A stretch of DNA of 64,000 nucleotides from Pseudomonadota bacterium (GCA_021325135.1 JAJPHT010000014.1:42111-106110), one strand, 5' to 3'. Numbered from the stretch's first letter, positions 16,355 to 24,263 are shown. Notes: a model not told the origin generated them from the sequence alone. A program made the numbers and translations.

Positions 16355-17277
16355 CGCGCCTCCAGGGCCCCGTCGACCTCGCCGCGACGCTCCAGGGCGG
16401 GCAGGCCTTCCGCTGGACGCGCGAGGAGGACGGCGCCTTCGTGGGCGTCGTGGGTCGGCGCGTCGTGCGCTATCAGTCCGCGGGCGCGGGCGTCGAGGCG
16501 GAGGCCTTCCCCCGCGCCACGCCGCGCTGGCACGCCCGCTACCTGGGCGCGACGCCCGAGGACGACGCCGCGCGCGGGCGGCTGCGCGCCGACCCCGTGC
16601 TGGCCCCCGCCCTCGCCGCGCACGAGGGGCTTCGCATCCTGCGCCAGGAGCCGTGGGAGACGACGGCCGCGTTCCTCGTGAGCGCCAACAACAACGTCCT
16701 GCGCATCGAGGGCATCCTCCGCGCCCTCGCGCGCCGCGGCGACGCGCTGGGCTCGCCGTGGGGCGAGCGCCACGCCTTCCCCGACGCCGCGACGGTCGCG
16801 CGCCTTCCGGAGTCCCGCCTGCGCGCGCTGGGGCTGGGCTACCGCGCGCCCTTCCTGCGCGCGACGGCGCGCCTCGTCGCGTCGGGCGACGTGGACCTCG
16901 ATTCCCTCGTGGGCGCGCCGCTGCCCGAGGTCCGCGAGGCGCTGCTCGCGCTGCCGGGCGTCGGGCCCAAGGTCGCGGACTGCATCGCCCTCTTCGCGCT
17001 GGAGGCCGGCGGCGCGTTCCCGGTGGACCGCTGGGTGCTGCGCGCCGTGTCCGAGGCGTTCTTCGCAGGCCGCGAGGTGAAGCCCCGCGAGGCGGAGGCG
17101 TTCGCCCGCGCGCGCTGGGGCGACGACGCGGGCCTCGCGCAGCAGTTCCTCTTCCACGCCGTGCGGACGAGGGCGAACGCGCCCGGCGCCCGGAGGCTTT
17201 CTGCGACGCAGAACGACCACCAAGGCCAAGAGCGGGTCGCGCGATCGGCCCCTTCGTGGACCCGTTCATCGCCGTGA
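16351..17277 (+). CDS. 8-oxoguanine DNA glycosylase/lyase (OGG1-like)
   Basis: Base-excision repair enzyme removing oxidised guanine. About 308 residues: an OGG N-terminal domain (LQGGQAFRW, WHARYLG), then the helix-hairpin-helix LPGVGPKVADCIALFAL with the catalytic Lys and, 20 residues on, FPVDRWVLR with the catalytic Asp. The start is a problem. The only ATG-like start upstream would overlap the previous gene by over 100 bases, and GTG downstream would remove conserved residues. CTG at 16351 overlaps the previous stop as CTGA and gives the family N-terminus. The C-terminal ~30 residues are unusual and overlap the next gene. Confidence 0.88.
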   Translation: MTRLQGPVDLAATLQGGQAFRWTREEDGAFVGVVGRRVVRYQSAGAGVEAEAFPRATPRWHARYLGATPEDDAARGRLRADPVLAPALAAHEGLRILRQEPWETTAAFLVSANNNVLRIEGILRALARRGDALGSPWGERHAFPDAATVARLPESRLRALGLGYRAPFLRATARLVASGDVDLDSLVGAPLPEVREALLALPGVGPKVADCIALFALEAGGAFPVDRWVLRAVSEAFFAGREVKPREAEAFARARWGDDAGLAQQFLFHAVRTRANAPGARRLSATQNDHQGQERVARSAPSWTRSSP

Positions 17278-17684
17278 GCGTCGGGCTCGTCCTCGCGGTG
17301 CTCGCGCTCGTCGTCACCGTGCGCATCTACAACGACCGTCTGGATCGTCTCCGCGAGGAGCTTCGCAGCGTCGCGTCCTCGCGCCAGTCCCTCGCCGCGT
17401 CCCACGACCGCCTCACGGCCCAGTGGGCGCCGCTCCTCTCGCGCTATCCCTACGACCCGCGCCGCTTCCGCTTCGTGGGCTCTCCCGTGGACGGCGTGCA
17501 GTTCGAGGAGGACCGCGTCGTCTTCGTGGAGTTCACGGAGGGCGTCGACCTCGGCCCCGAGCAGCAGCGCGTGCGCGACCTCGTGCGCGCGGGCCGCGTC
17601 GAGTGGCTGGAGGTCCCGCTGGAGGCGCCGCCGACCCCCGAGCCCGCGCCGCCCGCGACGGACCCGTGGTCGCACACGCCCTGA
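17274..17684 (+). CDS. Membrane-tethered Holliday junction resolvase-like protein (Endonuc_Holl)
   Basis: 136 residues. One N-terminal transmembrane helix, then a coiled-coil segment (YNDRLDRLREELRSVASS), then a domain with FRFVGSPVDGVQFEEDRVVF and VEFTEGVDLGPEQQRVRDLV, matching the archaeal Endonuc_Holl family (predicted PD-(D/E)XK fold: D of VDGVQF, E of VEFTEG). GTG at 17274 overlaps the glycosylase stop (GTGA); GTG at 17256 is an alternative. The family name does not prove resolvase activity, and the membrane helix is part of the family pattern. Its stop abuts the stop of the convergent gene (TGATCA). Confidence 0.82.
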   Translation: MSVGLVLAVLALVVTVRIYNDRLDRLREELRSVASSRQSLAASHDRLTAQWAPLLSRYPYDPRRFRFVGSPVDGVQFEEDRVVFVEFTEGVDLGPEQQRVRDLVRAGRVEWLEVPLEAPPTPEPAPPATDPWSHTP

Positions 17685-18233
17685 TCAGGCGCCCTGCTGC
17701 GCGCGCCGCTTCGCCAGCTCGCTCGCGAGGGTCCTGCGCTCCGCGGGCGCGCCCTTGGGCTGCACCACCAGCGCGAGCACGTCCTCCGGCCCCTGCGCCC
17801 ACACGCGCAGCGGCTCGCCCGCGGGCGCGAACCCCCAGTGGCCAGGCTCGACGCGGAGCGCGTCCCCGTTCTGCGCGAAGAGGAGGCCGTGCCCGCGCAG
17901 CACGAGGATCACGCGCTCGCTCTCGGGGCCCGTGTCCAGCCTTCGTCCTCCTGCGATGGAGAGCGCCGCCGCCAGCGTCGTCGCGCTCTCGTGGAGCGGC
18001 CGGAACGCGTTCCCGCGCAGCAGCGGATCGACCACGACCTCGCGCCCATCGCCGGGCGCCGCGCGGCTCGCGTAGGCGAAGCGCGTCGCGTCGGGCAGCG
18101 GCATCACGATCTCGCACCCCTGCGGCGCGGCGCCGCCTGCGGGCAGGTGATAGCAAAGCGCGGCGGGCGTCCCGAAGGCGGGCGCCGTCGCGTCGGGCGG
18201 GGGCAGCGGGCGCGCGGCGGGGAGCGTCTCCAC
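17685..18233 (-). CDS. Cupin-like protein, unknown
   Basis: 182 residues. A beta-rich protein in which GNAFRPLHESATTL and GPESERVILVLRGHGLLFAQNGDALRVEPGHWGFAPAGEPLRVW resemble the two motifs of a cupin barrel; a metal-binding His pair is only partly present. Starts at GTG 18233. Divergent from the Rid-family gene at 18294, 60 bases away, with which it may share a control region. Substrate unknown. Confidence 0.65.
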   Translation of the reverse strand: METLPAARPLPPPDATAPAFGTPAALCYHLPAGGAAPQGCEIVMPLPDATRFAYASRAAPGDGREVVVDPLLRGNAFRPLHESATTLAAALSIAGGRRLDTGPESERVILVLRGHGLLFAQNGDALRVEPGHWGFAPAGEPLRVWAQGPEDVLALVVQPKGAPAERRTLASELAKRRAQQGA

Positions 18234-18293
18234 GGCGGGGGCAGCCCCGGCGCGGGCCTAAGGGCTTTTCCCCTGGGCGCGGCTCCAGCCTCG

Positions 18294-18752
18294 ATGAACC
18301 CCGAGGAGAACCTCGCCAAGCTCGGCCTCGCCCTGCCCGCGCCCGGCAAGCCCGTCGCCGCCTACGTGCCCACCGTCCGCACGGGGAGCCTCGTCTACGT
18401 CGCGGGGCAGCTCCCCTTCGTCGAGGGCAAGCTCCCCAAGACGGGGCGCCTGGGGGAGAACGTCAGCATCGAGGAGGGGCAGATGTTCGCGCGCCAGTGC
18501 GTGCTCAACGGCCTCGCGGTTCTCAAGGCCGAGATCGGCGACCTGCGCAAGGTCAAGCGCGTCGTGCGCGTGGGGGCCTTCGTCGCGTGCGCCGACACCT
18601 TCGCGGACCAGCCCAAGGTCGCCAACGGCGGCAGCGAGCTTCTTCAGCAGGTCTTCGGAGAGAAGGGGCGCCACGCGCGCGCCGCCGTGGGGACCAACGC
18701 GCTGCCGCTGGGCGCGCCCGTCGAGATCGAGTTCCTCTTCGAGGTGGAATAA
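18294..18752 (+). CDS. Rid-family (YjgF/L-PSP) protein
   Basis: 152 residues, in the range of the longer Rid subfamily. Shows the YVPTVRTGSLVYVAGQLPF start of the fold, ARQCVLNGLAVLKAE, VKRVVRVGAFVAC and a C-terminal RAAVGTNALPLGAPVEIEF. Rid proteins hydrolyse reactive enamines/imines. The position usually held by the conserved active-site Arg is near RAAVGTN; whether this member is a deaminase is not certain. Close to convergent with the zinc-ribbon gene at 18754. Confidence 0.92.
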   Translation: MNPEENLAKLGLALPAPGKPVAAYVPTVRTGSLVYVAGQLPFVEGKLPKTGRLGENVSIEEGQMFARQCVLNGLAVLKAEIGDLRKVKRVVRVGAFVACADTFADQPKVANGGSELLQQVFGEKGRHARAAVGTNALPLGAPVEIEFLFEVE

Positions 18753-18753
18753 G

Positions 18754-19158
18754 TCAGACCGCCGCGCCGCAGCGGTCGCAGAACTGCGCGCCGGGGCGCG
18801 CGACGCGGCCGCACGCGGCGCACGCGGGGCCCGAGCCCTGCGGCCGCGCGTCCTCGGTCCACCCCTCGCGGGCGGCGCGCGCCGAGACCTCCAACGCGGG
18901 GGCCGTCTCGCGGGCGACGTAGCGCGAGGCCGGACCCAGGTAGGCCCACCACGTGGCCTGGAAGCCGCCGCCGAGCAGCAGGATGCCGAGGAAGATCGCG
19001 GGAGTGACCCCGAAGGCCGGGTCGTTGGTGAGAACCGGCGCAGGCTCCGTGGCCGCCTGCACAAACCGCACGAGCACGTAGCCGAAGCACAGGACGCCCA
19101 GCGCCAGCAGGACGGGGCCAACCACGCGGAGGACGCGAGCCCCCTGGGGGGATGCCAT
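18754..19158 (-). CDS. Membrane protein with C-terminal zinc ribbon
   Basis: 134 residues. Two transmembrane helices (about 10-33 and 50-75), a linker, then a terminal zinc ribbon PACAACGRVARPGAQFCDRCGAAV, the zinc-ribbon form common on archaeal membrane proteins. It starts at ATG 19158 with a GTTACGT box about 22 bases upstream. Function unknown. Confidence 0.75.
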   Translation of the reverse strand: MASPQGARVLRVVGPVLLALGVLCFGYVLVRFVQAATEPAPVLTNDPAFGVTPAIFLGILLLGGGFQATWWAYLGPASRYVARETAPALEVSARAAREGWTEDARPQGSGPACAACGRVARPGAQFCDRCGAAV

Positions 19159-19233
19159 CGGCCAGGCAAGCCCCGGACGTAACAAGAAGGTGCGCACGCC
19201 CGATGGGGCCGGCCCCCGCCCGTCCTCACAGCC

Positions 19234-19239
19234 TTTATC
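19234..19239 (+). promoter_or_regulatory. TATA-like box for the FkbM methyltransferase
   Basis: TTTATC ending exactly 27 bases before the ATG at 19267, the same spacing as for accC; leaderless-type. Confidence 0.6.
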
Positions 19240-19266
19240 TGCCTCTCCTGTGGTCGCGCCGCGACG

Positions 19267-20082
19267 ATGGCCGCGACGCAGCAGGCTCCCGCCCGGGAGC
19301 CGGACCGGGAGATGCGCGCCTACATGGCGATCACGCGCAGGCTCCCCAAGGTGTTCGGCGTCGGCGCGTTCGCCAACGTGCTCAAGCGCCTCTACGCGCG
19401 CAAGCCGCGGGCGCCCGTCGTGTGCGAGGTCCACGGCGCGCGGATGCTCCTCGACCCCAACGACGAGTTGGACCGCGAGCTGATCTTCACGCCGCAGCTC
19501 TACGACCGCGAGATGCTGGACTTCCTGCGCGCGGCGCTGAAGCCGGGCGACGCGTTCCTCGACGCGGGCGCGCACGTGGGGGGCTTCACCGTCGTGGCCG
19601 CGCCCCTCGTGGCGCCGGGCCGCGTGCTGGCCGTGGACGCGGACCCGCACGTCTTCTCCATCCTCCGGCGGAACGTCGAGATGAACAAGCTCTCCAACGT
19701 CGCGCTGGCGAACGTCGGGCTCTCGGACAAGCGCGAGCGGCTGAGGTTCCACCGCGGCGACGAGGGGCTGCGCGGCGTCTCGAACTTCATCGACGGCACC
19801 GGCGAGAGCGAGCTGGACCTCAAGCCCCTGGCGGAGGTCGCGGCGGAGCACGGCTTCGAGAGCTTCGCGGGCGTGAAGATCGACATCGAGGGGTTCGAGT
19901 TCCGCGTGCTGAGGCGCTACCTGGAGGACGTGCCGCGGGAGTGCTGGCCCCGCTTCTTCATCGTCGAGCGCCTGCCGCACCTCGTCGAGAGGGCGGGCGG
20001 CGACGTCGTCGAGCTTCTCCGGTCAAAAGGGTACGAGGTCCGCTGGAGCCGGGCGGCGGACCACGTCATGGCGCTGCCCTGA
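19267..20082 (+). CDS. FkbM-family SAM-dependent methyltransferase
   Basis: 271 residues. SAM-binding motif FLDAGAHVGGFTVVA, the acidic loop VLAVDADPHVF, and the family's closing KIDIEGFEFRVLRRYLEDV. FkbM enzymes O-methylate sugars and small molecules, so in this envelope-rich genome surface glycan methylation is plausible but not shown. Stand-alone gene with its own leaderless-type promoter; 100 bases of GC-rich DNA without a visible gene follow. Confidence 0.9.
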   Translation: MAATQQAPAREPDREMRAYMAITRRLPKVFGVGAFANVLKRLYARKPRAPVVCEVHGARMLLDPNDELDRELIFTPQLYDREMLDFLRAALKPGDAFLDAGAHVGGFTVVAAPLVAPGRVLAVDADPHVFSILRRNVEMNKLSNVALANVGLSDKRERLRFHRGDEGLRGVSNFIDGTGESELDLKPLAEVAAEHGFESFAGVKIDIEGFEFRVLRRYLEDVPRECWPRFFIVERLPHLVERAGGDVVELLRSKGYEVRWSRAADHVMALP

Positions 20083-20182
20083 GCGCCTCCGGACCCCGGG
20101 GGCGACGGGAGCGCGCCTCAGCCTCCGAGCGCGCGGCCCGGGCCCCCGGGGCGGAGGGCCTCCGATGGCAACACCTTCAGCG

Positions 20183-20365
20183 TCAGTTGAGCGCGGCCTC
20201 CACGTGGGCCACGACGCCCAGGCTGGCCACGCGGGCGCGAAGCTCGTCCCGGCACGCGAGGCACGGGGGCGACGCGCCGCCGCAGAGCGGGCAGCCGGAC
20301 ACGCTGCCGATCTCGCCGGAGCGCGGCCCGCGCCGCAGGAGCGAGAAGGAGGCGAGCGCCCTCAA
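20183..20365 (-). CDS. Small zinc-ribbon-like protein, second of a pair
   Basis: 60 residues from TTG at 20365, whose last two bases plus A form the stop of the preceding tiny gene (TTGA overlap). Contains CPLCGGASPPCLACRDELRARV: two CxxC pairs, enough for one zinc site, followed by a helix. The coupled start and the similar Cys pattern in the upstream partner support a genuine gene despite its size. Function unknown. Confidence 0.55.
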   Translation of the reverse strand: MRALASFSLLRRGPRSGEIGSVSGCPLCGGASPPCLACRDELRARVASLGVVAHVEAALN

Positions 20366-20490
20366 GCCCGCACCCCCGAGGCCGCGCGGGCGCACAGGTT
20401 GCACAGGGCGCCGCTCCCCCCGAGGCCGGGGCAGAAGGGGCAGGAGGTCCGGGCCGCCGCGCGGGGGAGGAAGGGGTTGTGGAACGTCAT
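20362..20490 (-). CDS. Tiny zinc-ribbon-like protein, first of a pair
   Basis: 42 residues: MTFHNPFLPR, then CPFCPGLGGSGALCNLCARA, giving two CxxC pairs 8 residues apart. A CTATAC box ends 25 bases before the ATG, the standard leaderless promoter spacing in this window. The stop overlaps the TTG of the next tiny zinc-ribbon gene. Two adjacent CxxC microproteins may bind zinc together or be a split two-ribbon protein. Confidence 0.6.
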   Translation of the reverse strand: MTFHNPFLPRAAARTSCPFCPGLGGSGALCNLCARAASGVRA

Positions 20491-20515
20491 CGAGGACGGA
20501 CCACGGGGGGAGGGG

Positions 20516-20521
20516 GTATAG
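20516..20521 (-). promoter_or_regulatory. TATA-like box for the zinc-microprotein pair
   Basis: CTATAC on the minus strand ending 25 bases before ATG 20490. Confidence 0.5.
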
Positions 20522-20648
20522 CCTGGGTTGAACCCCCTTGGACGATGTCCGCGACCGTTTCGCGAGAGCGTATTCTCTCGTGGAACTGCGAGGGCGGGGG
20601 GCCCTTCCAGCCGCAGGCGGGCGAGGTGGTCCCCGCAGACATCGGCTT

Positions 20649-20654
20649 CTTATC
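20649..20654 (+). promoter_or_regulatory. TATA-like box for the acyl-CoA dehydrogenase at 20677
   Basis: CTTATC ending 22 bases before the ATG; leaderless-type spacing. It also argues for ATG 20677 over any upstream start. Confidence 0.55.
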
Positions 20655-20676
20655 GGGGAACCCGATTGGCAGCGCC

Positions 20677-21834
20677 ATGGAGTTCGCCATCACCGAGGAG
20701 CAGAAGCTGCTCCGCCAGACGGTGCAGGAGTTCGTCGCCAAGGAGATCAGCCCCCACGTGGAGGCGTGGGAGGAGAAGGGCGACGTGCCGGACTCGGTCT
20801 TCCGCAAGCTGGGCGAGATCGGCCTCCTGGGCGCGCCCATCCCCGTGGAGTACGGCGGCGCGGGGCTCGACGCGGTCACCTACGCGATGCTCACCGAGGA
20901 GCTTGCCAAGGGGTGCTCCTCCCTGCGGACGACCATCAGCGTCAACACCTCCCTCTTCGGGATGAACGTCCTCCTCTTCGGCAGCGAGGCGCAGAAGAGG
21001 TTCTATCTGCCCAAGATCAGCAGCGGCGAGAAGCGCGGCGCGTGGGCCCTCACCGAGCCCCAGAGCGGCAGCGACGCCGCGGGCCTGCGCACCACCGCGC
21101 GCAGGAAGGGGGACCACTGGGTCCTCAACGGCCACAAGATGTGGATCAGCGACGGGGGCAAGGCGGACTACCACGTCGTCTACGCGCGCACCGACGAGTT
21201 CGATCCCAGGACGAAGCGCAACCACATCGCGACGTTCGTCGTCCACAAGGACGACCCCGGGTTCAAGGTGGGCAGCGTCGAGAGCAAGACGAAGCTGGGC
21301 CTGCGCGCGAGCCCCACGGCGGAGCTTCTCTACGAGGACTGCACGATCCCCGCGGACCGCATGCTCGGCAAGCCCGACTCGGGCTGGGAGCAGGCGAACA
21401 AGATCCTCAACGGCGGCCGCCTCAGCGTCGCCGCGGGCGCGGTGGGCATCGCGCAGGCCGCGCTGGACGCCGGCATCGCCTACGTGAAGAGCCGCGAGGC
21501 GTTCGGCAAGAAGATCGGCGAGTTCCAGCTGGTCAAGGAGCACGTCGCGTACATGACGCTGGAGGTGGAGACGATGCGTCTCCTCGTCTACAAGGCGGCG
21601 TGGATGAAGGACCAGGGGCTGGACAACCGCCTCGCGGTCTCCCTGGCCAAGCTCCACGCCGGCGAGGCGTGCACGCGCGTCACCGAGCGCGCCGTGCAGC
21701 TTCACGGCGGTAACGGCTTCTCGGGCGAGTACCCCGTGGAGCGCTACTGGCGCGACTCCAAGATCATCGGCATCTACGAGGGGACCAACGAGATCCAAAA
21801 AATCATCGTCGCGGGAGAAGTGCTCGATCGCTGA
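20677..21834 (+). CDS. Acyl-CoA dehydrogenase, complete
   Basis: 385 residues, normal family length. N-terminal helical domain (MEFAITEEQKLLRQTVQEF), VEYGGAGLD, the flavin-contact segment WALTEPQSGSDAAG near residue 125, KMWISDGG, the C-terminal QLHGGNGF, and the IYEGTNEIQ region that carries the catalytic Glu. Likely substrate class short/branched acyl-CoA; not assigned further. A paralogue of the truncated gene at the left edge. Convergent with the gene at 22034 across a hairpin-rich stretch. Confidence 0.96.
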   Translation: MEFAITEEQKLLRQTVQEFVAKEISPHVEAWEEKGDVPDSVFRKLGEIGLLGAPIPVEYGGAGLDAVTYAMLTEELAKGCSSLRTTISVNTSLFGMNVLLFGSEAQKRFYLPKISSGEKRGAWALTEPQSGSDAAGLRTTARRKGDHWVLNGHKMWISDGGKADYHVVYARTDEFDPRTKRNHIATFVVHKDDPGFKVGSVESKTKLGLRASPTAELLYEDCTIPADRMLGKPDSGWEQANKILNGGRLSVAAGAVGIAQAALDAGIAYVKSREAFGKKIGEFQLVKEHVAYMTLEVETMRLLVYKAAWMKDQGLDNRLAVSLAKLHAGEACTRVTERAVQLHGGNGFSGEYPVERYWRDSKIIGIYEGTNEIQKIIVAGEVLDR

Positions 21835-21865
21835 GGCGATCTCGCACTTCTCCCGTCGACGGGCT

Positions 21866-22017
21866 CAGCCGCTTCGCGGCTGAGGTACTGGCGCCTTCGG
21901 CGCCAGGGCGGCCCGGCTCGCTTCGCTCGCCGCTGGCAGAATCGCCCTTAGGGGGCGCTCCGGCGGCGCTTCGCGCCGCCTCCGGCCCCCAGCAAGGAAT
22001 CCATGCGATTCTGCCAG
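21866..22017. terminator. Cluster of TTCG-loop hairpins between convergent genes
   Basis: The region holds CAGCCGCTTCGCGGCTG (21866-21882), CTGGCGCCTTCGGCGCCAG (21888-21906) and GGCGGCGCTTCGCGCCGCC (21962-21980). An outer inverted repeat, CTGGCAGAATCGC (21933) with GCGATTCTGCCAG (22005), encloses the third. TTCG loops are extra stable in RNA. The position between converging stops suggests bidirectional termination; a structured small RNA is also possible. Confidence 0.6.
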
Positions 22018-22033
22018 GGGACGACGACGAGGC

Positions 22034-22423
22034 TCAGCCCAGCCCCAGGAGGGCTTCCGCGAAGTCCGCCATCTGGGCGCGGCTGGCGAAGCGGACGTAC
22101 TCGGCCTCCAGCTCGTCGCCCTTGCCCCCCTCGCGGGCCAGCATGAGGAGGAGAAGCTCGCCCTCCTCCCCGGGGGCCACGGTCGCGGCGAGGCGGAGCT
22201 TGCCGTCCGAGGGGCCCTCCACCTCCGCGAGGCGGCGCTTGGACTCCAGGGCCTCCAGGAGCGACTGGGCGAAGCCCGAAAGGGCCTCCCGGGGGGCCGC
22301 GAGGCGGTAGGGCGCTTTCAGGCCCGGCCGCTGGATGGCCACCTCGTAGCCGGCGGGCGCGCCGCGCACGGTGAGCGCGCTCTCGTCGTCCTCGTGGGTC
22401 AGCAGGGGGTCGTTGCCTGGCAC
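22034..22423 (-). CDS. Hypothetical protein
   Basis: 129 residues from GTG 22423, acidic and Leu/Ala/Glu-rich, predicted alpha/beta without transmembrane segments or motifs I recognise. Ends MADFAEALLGLG. It is divergent from the Hsp20-like gene at 22507 with 83 bases between, which includes an inverted GGGATTGCCCTTTCGGGAAT-like stretch. Function unknown. Confidence 0.65.
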   Translation of the reverse strand: MPGNDPLLTHEDDESALTVRGAPAGYEVAIQRPGLKAPYRLAAPREALSGFAQSLLEALESKRRLAEVEGPSDGKLRLAATVAPGEEGELLLLMLAREGGKGDELEAEYVRFASRAQMADFAEALLGLG

Positions 22424-22506
22424 GCGTCCACAACGGACCCCTCCGGGATTGCCCTTTCGGGAATCGCCGCCACCTTCAAGAACGACCTGCGGGAGAGGGC
22501 GGCAGC

Positions 22507-22926
22507 ATGGCAGAGACGCCCTCCTCCCCGAAGGACGTGGCCGACATGCTCGACGCGCTGGCGAAGCGCATCCGCGCCGATCCCAACTTCCGGATGACGC
22601 CCCCGGCCCGCGGCATGCAGGTCGCCCCGGCGTCCGCGGGCGTCGAGATCAAGGAGGACGCGGAGGGCCCCCAGATGGGCGCCGTGGACGTGTTCCGCGA
22701 CGAGCGCGCCGTCACCGTGACCGTGGAGACGCGCAACGCGGACGCCGCCAGCGTCCACGTGAGCCTCGCGGACGGGCGCCTGCTGATCAACCTGGGCGAG
22801 GGGCCCCACGCGCTGCGGCGCGACCTGGACCTACCCGCCGCCGTGGATGAGGACGCCGCCTTCGCGACCTTCCGCAACGGCATCCTCGACGTCGTCCTGC
22901 CCCTGCGCGGCACCGTCAAGCGCTGA
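22507..22926 (+). CDS. Hsp20/alpha-crystallin-like small protein
   Basis: 139 residues. The C-terminal 90 residues (GAVDVFRDERAVTVTVETRN to FATFRNGILDVVLPL) match the alpha-crystallin beta-sandwich including the closing A-x-x-x-N-G-I-L-x-V motif. The N-terminal ~50 residues are helical and Pro-rich. Lacks the IxI/V tail of typical oligomeric Hsp20s. Its last 96 bases overlap, antisense, the 3' end of the gene at 22831. Another Hsp20 is at 36182. Confidence 0.82.
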   Translation: MAETPSSPKDVADMLDALAKRIRADPNFRMTPPARGMQVAPASAGVEIKEDAEGPQMGAVDVFRDERAVTVTVETRNADAASVHVSLADGRLLINLGEGPHALRRDLDLPAAVDEDAAFATFRNGILDVVLPLRGTVKR

Positions 22927-23187
22927 GCGCGCCTCCGCGAGGCGCGGCAGGTACACCTTCTCCAGGCTCGACGTGCGCTTGCGCTTGCGGCGCTTGAACT
23001 CGCGCAGCGCGATGGGGCAGCTCACGTGCGCGCAATACTTGTGCCCCAGGCTCGTCTGGTTGTAGGCGCCGCACCGCTGGCACTCGACGCCCAGGTTGTT
23101 GCCGAAGAAGACCACGTTCTCCCCCGCCGTCCGCACGCCGACGCGCAGCGTGAGGGGCGACGGGAGCATGGAGGGCGCGCTGGCCAT
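22831..23187 (-). CDS. Cys4 zinc-binding small protein, coupled to a winged-helix gene
   Basis: 118 residues. The central segment GVECQRCGAYNQTSLGHKYCAHVSCPIALREFKRRKRKRTSS has a CxxC and a CxxxxC pair followed by a very basic helix, suggesting a zinc-dependent nucleic-acid-binding module. The ATG overlaps the stop of the upstream double winged-helix gene (TGATG). The last 32 residues are encoded antisense to Hsp20 and may be nonessential. Function unknown, perhaps a partner of the regulator. Confidence 0.6.
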   Translation of the reverse strand: MASAPSMLPSPLTLRVGVRTAGENVVFFGNNLGVECQRCGAYNQTSLGHKYCAHVSCPIALREFKRRKRKRTSSLEKVYLPRLAEARSALDGAAQGQDDVEDAVAEGREGGVLIHGGG

Positions 23188-23741
23188 CAGCTCACCGCCA
23201 GGGGCTCGACGGGCGCGGCCAGCGGCGGGGCCACGGCCCCGAACCTCGCGGCGTCCTCGGGCGAGAGGCTGATCTGATAGCGCGCCAGGAGGCCGCGGAC
23301 GAGGTCGGGCTCGCTGAGGGCGTAGCGCCCCTCGGGGCGCCCGCCCGTGCGCGTGACCACGCCCTCCACCACGAGGCGGTTGACGTGGAACGAGAGCGTC
23401 GAGCGCGAGACGCCGATGACCTGGCAGAGCTCGCGCTGCGTCATGCCGGGGCCCGGCAGCAGCGCGTAGACGATGCGGCGCGGCGCGTCGTGGCGCAGGA
23501 GGCTGAGCACCTCCTTCTCGCGGCGGCCCACGCCCGCGTGGGTGAAGTAGCGCTTGTAGCGGCCGTCGCGGCGCGCGACCACGAGGCCCGCGCGCTCCAG
23601 GCAGTCGAGGTGGTACAGGGTGGTGCCCAGCGGCATGTCGCACCGCCGGGCGACGTCACGGAGGTGTGCCCCCGCGTGGGCGGCCACGCAGTCGTGGATG
23701 GCCTTGCGGGAAGGCACGCTGAGGATGGCGTCGTCGTGCAT
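23187..23741 (-). CDS. Double winged-helix transcription regulator
   Basis: 184 residues with two winged-helix units. The first is residues ~5-75: RKAIHDCVAAHAGAHLRDVARR, MPLGTTLYHLDCLERAGLV, GRYKRYF. The second is ~80-155: RRIVYALLPGPGMTQRELCQ, VSRSTLSFHVNRLVVEGVV, GRYALSE. Tandem winged helices of this type are common in euryarchaea. AAGGAGGGG precedes the ATG. Co-translated with the zinc protein downstream. Target unknown. Confidence 0.88.
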   Translation of the reverse strand: MHDDAILSVPSRKAIHDCVAAHAGAHLRDVARRCDMPLGTTLYHLDCLERAGLVVARRDGRYKRYFTHAGVGRREKEVLSLLRHDAPRRIVYALLPGPGMTQRELCQVIGVSRSTLSFHVNRLVVEGVVTRTGGRPEGRYALSEPDLVRGLLARYQISLSPEDAARFGAVAPPLAAPVEPLAVS

Positions 23742-23908
23742 GGTATCCCCTCCTTGCGAGACCGGATGGCGCTTCACGGGGAAGCCGACGCACCGGTTCC
23801 GGCCCCTTCCCCGGAGCCGCTTTGGGGCTTCCCGTTCCACCGGGGGGAGTGGTCGCTCGCCTCGCCCCGGGCGAAGCTTGATGGGAGCGCCCGGCTGACC
23901 GCATCGCG

Positions 23909-24211
23909 ATGGTCCGCCAGGTCCCGGGCGCCGGCTTCCGCGCCTCCGACCTCCCGCCCGGCCGCGTCGCCGTGCTCTTCTGCGCCGACTGGTGCGGCTA
24001 CTGCCACCGCTTCCTGCCGCACTTCAAGCGCGTCCGCGAAGGGTGGGTCGTGGACGTGAGCGACGAGGACGACCCCCTCTGGGACATCCACGCGCTGCGC
24101 GTCGTGCCCACGGTCATCGTCTTCCACGACGGCGAGCCCGCGAAGCGCTGGGAGGGTGTCCTCGCCGCGCACCACGTCGAGCAGGTCGAGGCCGCGCTGC
24201 GGGCCCCCTGA
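23909..24211 (+). CDS. Thioredoxin-like protein
   Basis: 100 residues. Active-site motif FCADWCGYCHRF (WCGYC) and the cis-proline loop VVPTVIVFHDG are both present, so it should be redox-active; the short N-terminus lacks a signal peptide, so cytosolic. CGYC is nearer glutaredoxin/DsbA than the CGPC of classic thioredoxin. It precedes the kinase gene at 24264 by 52 bases. Confidence 0.88.
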   Translation: MVRQVPGAGFRASDLPPGRVAVLFCADWCGYCHRFLPHFKRVREGWVVDVSDEDDPLWDIHALRVVPTVIVFHDGEPAKRWEGVLAAHHVEQVEAALRAP

Positions 24212-24263
24212 GGCGGCGTCGGCTGGGATGGCTTTTTCAGGCCCGCCCGCCTTGGCCGGAGCG

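Noticed and set aside
17682..17687. Abutting stop codons TGATCA of two convergent genes
   Set aside because: Compact but of no evident function; noted only as a sign of dense packing.
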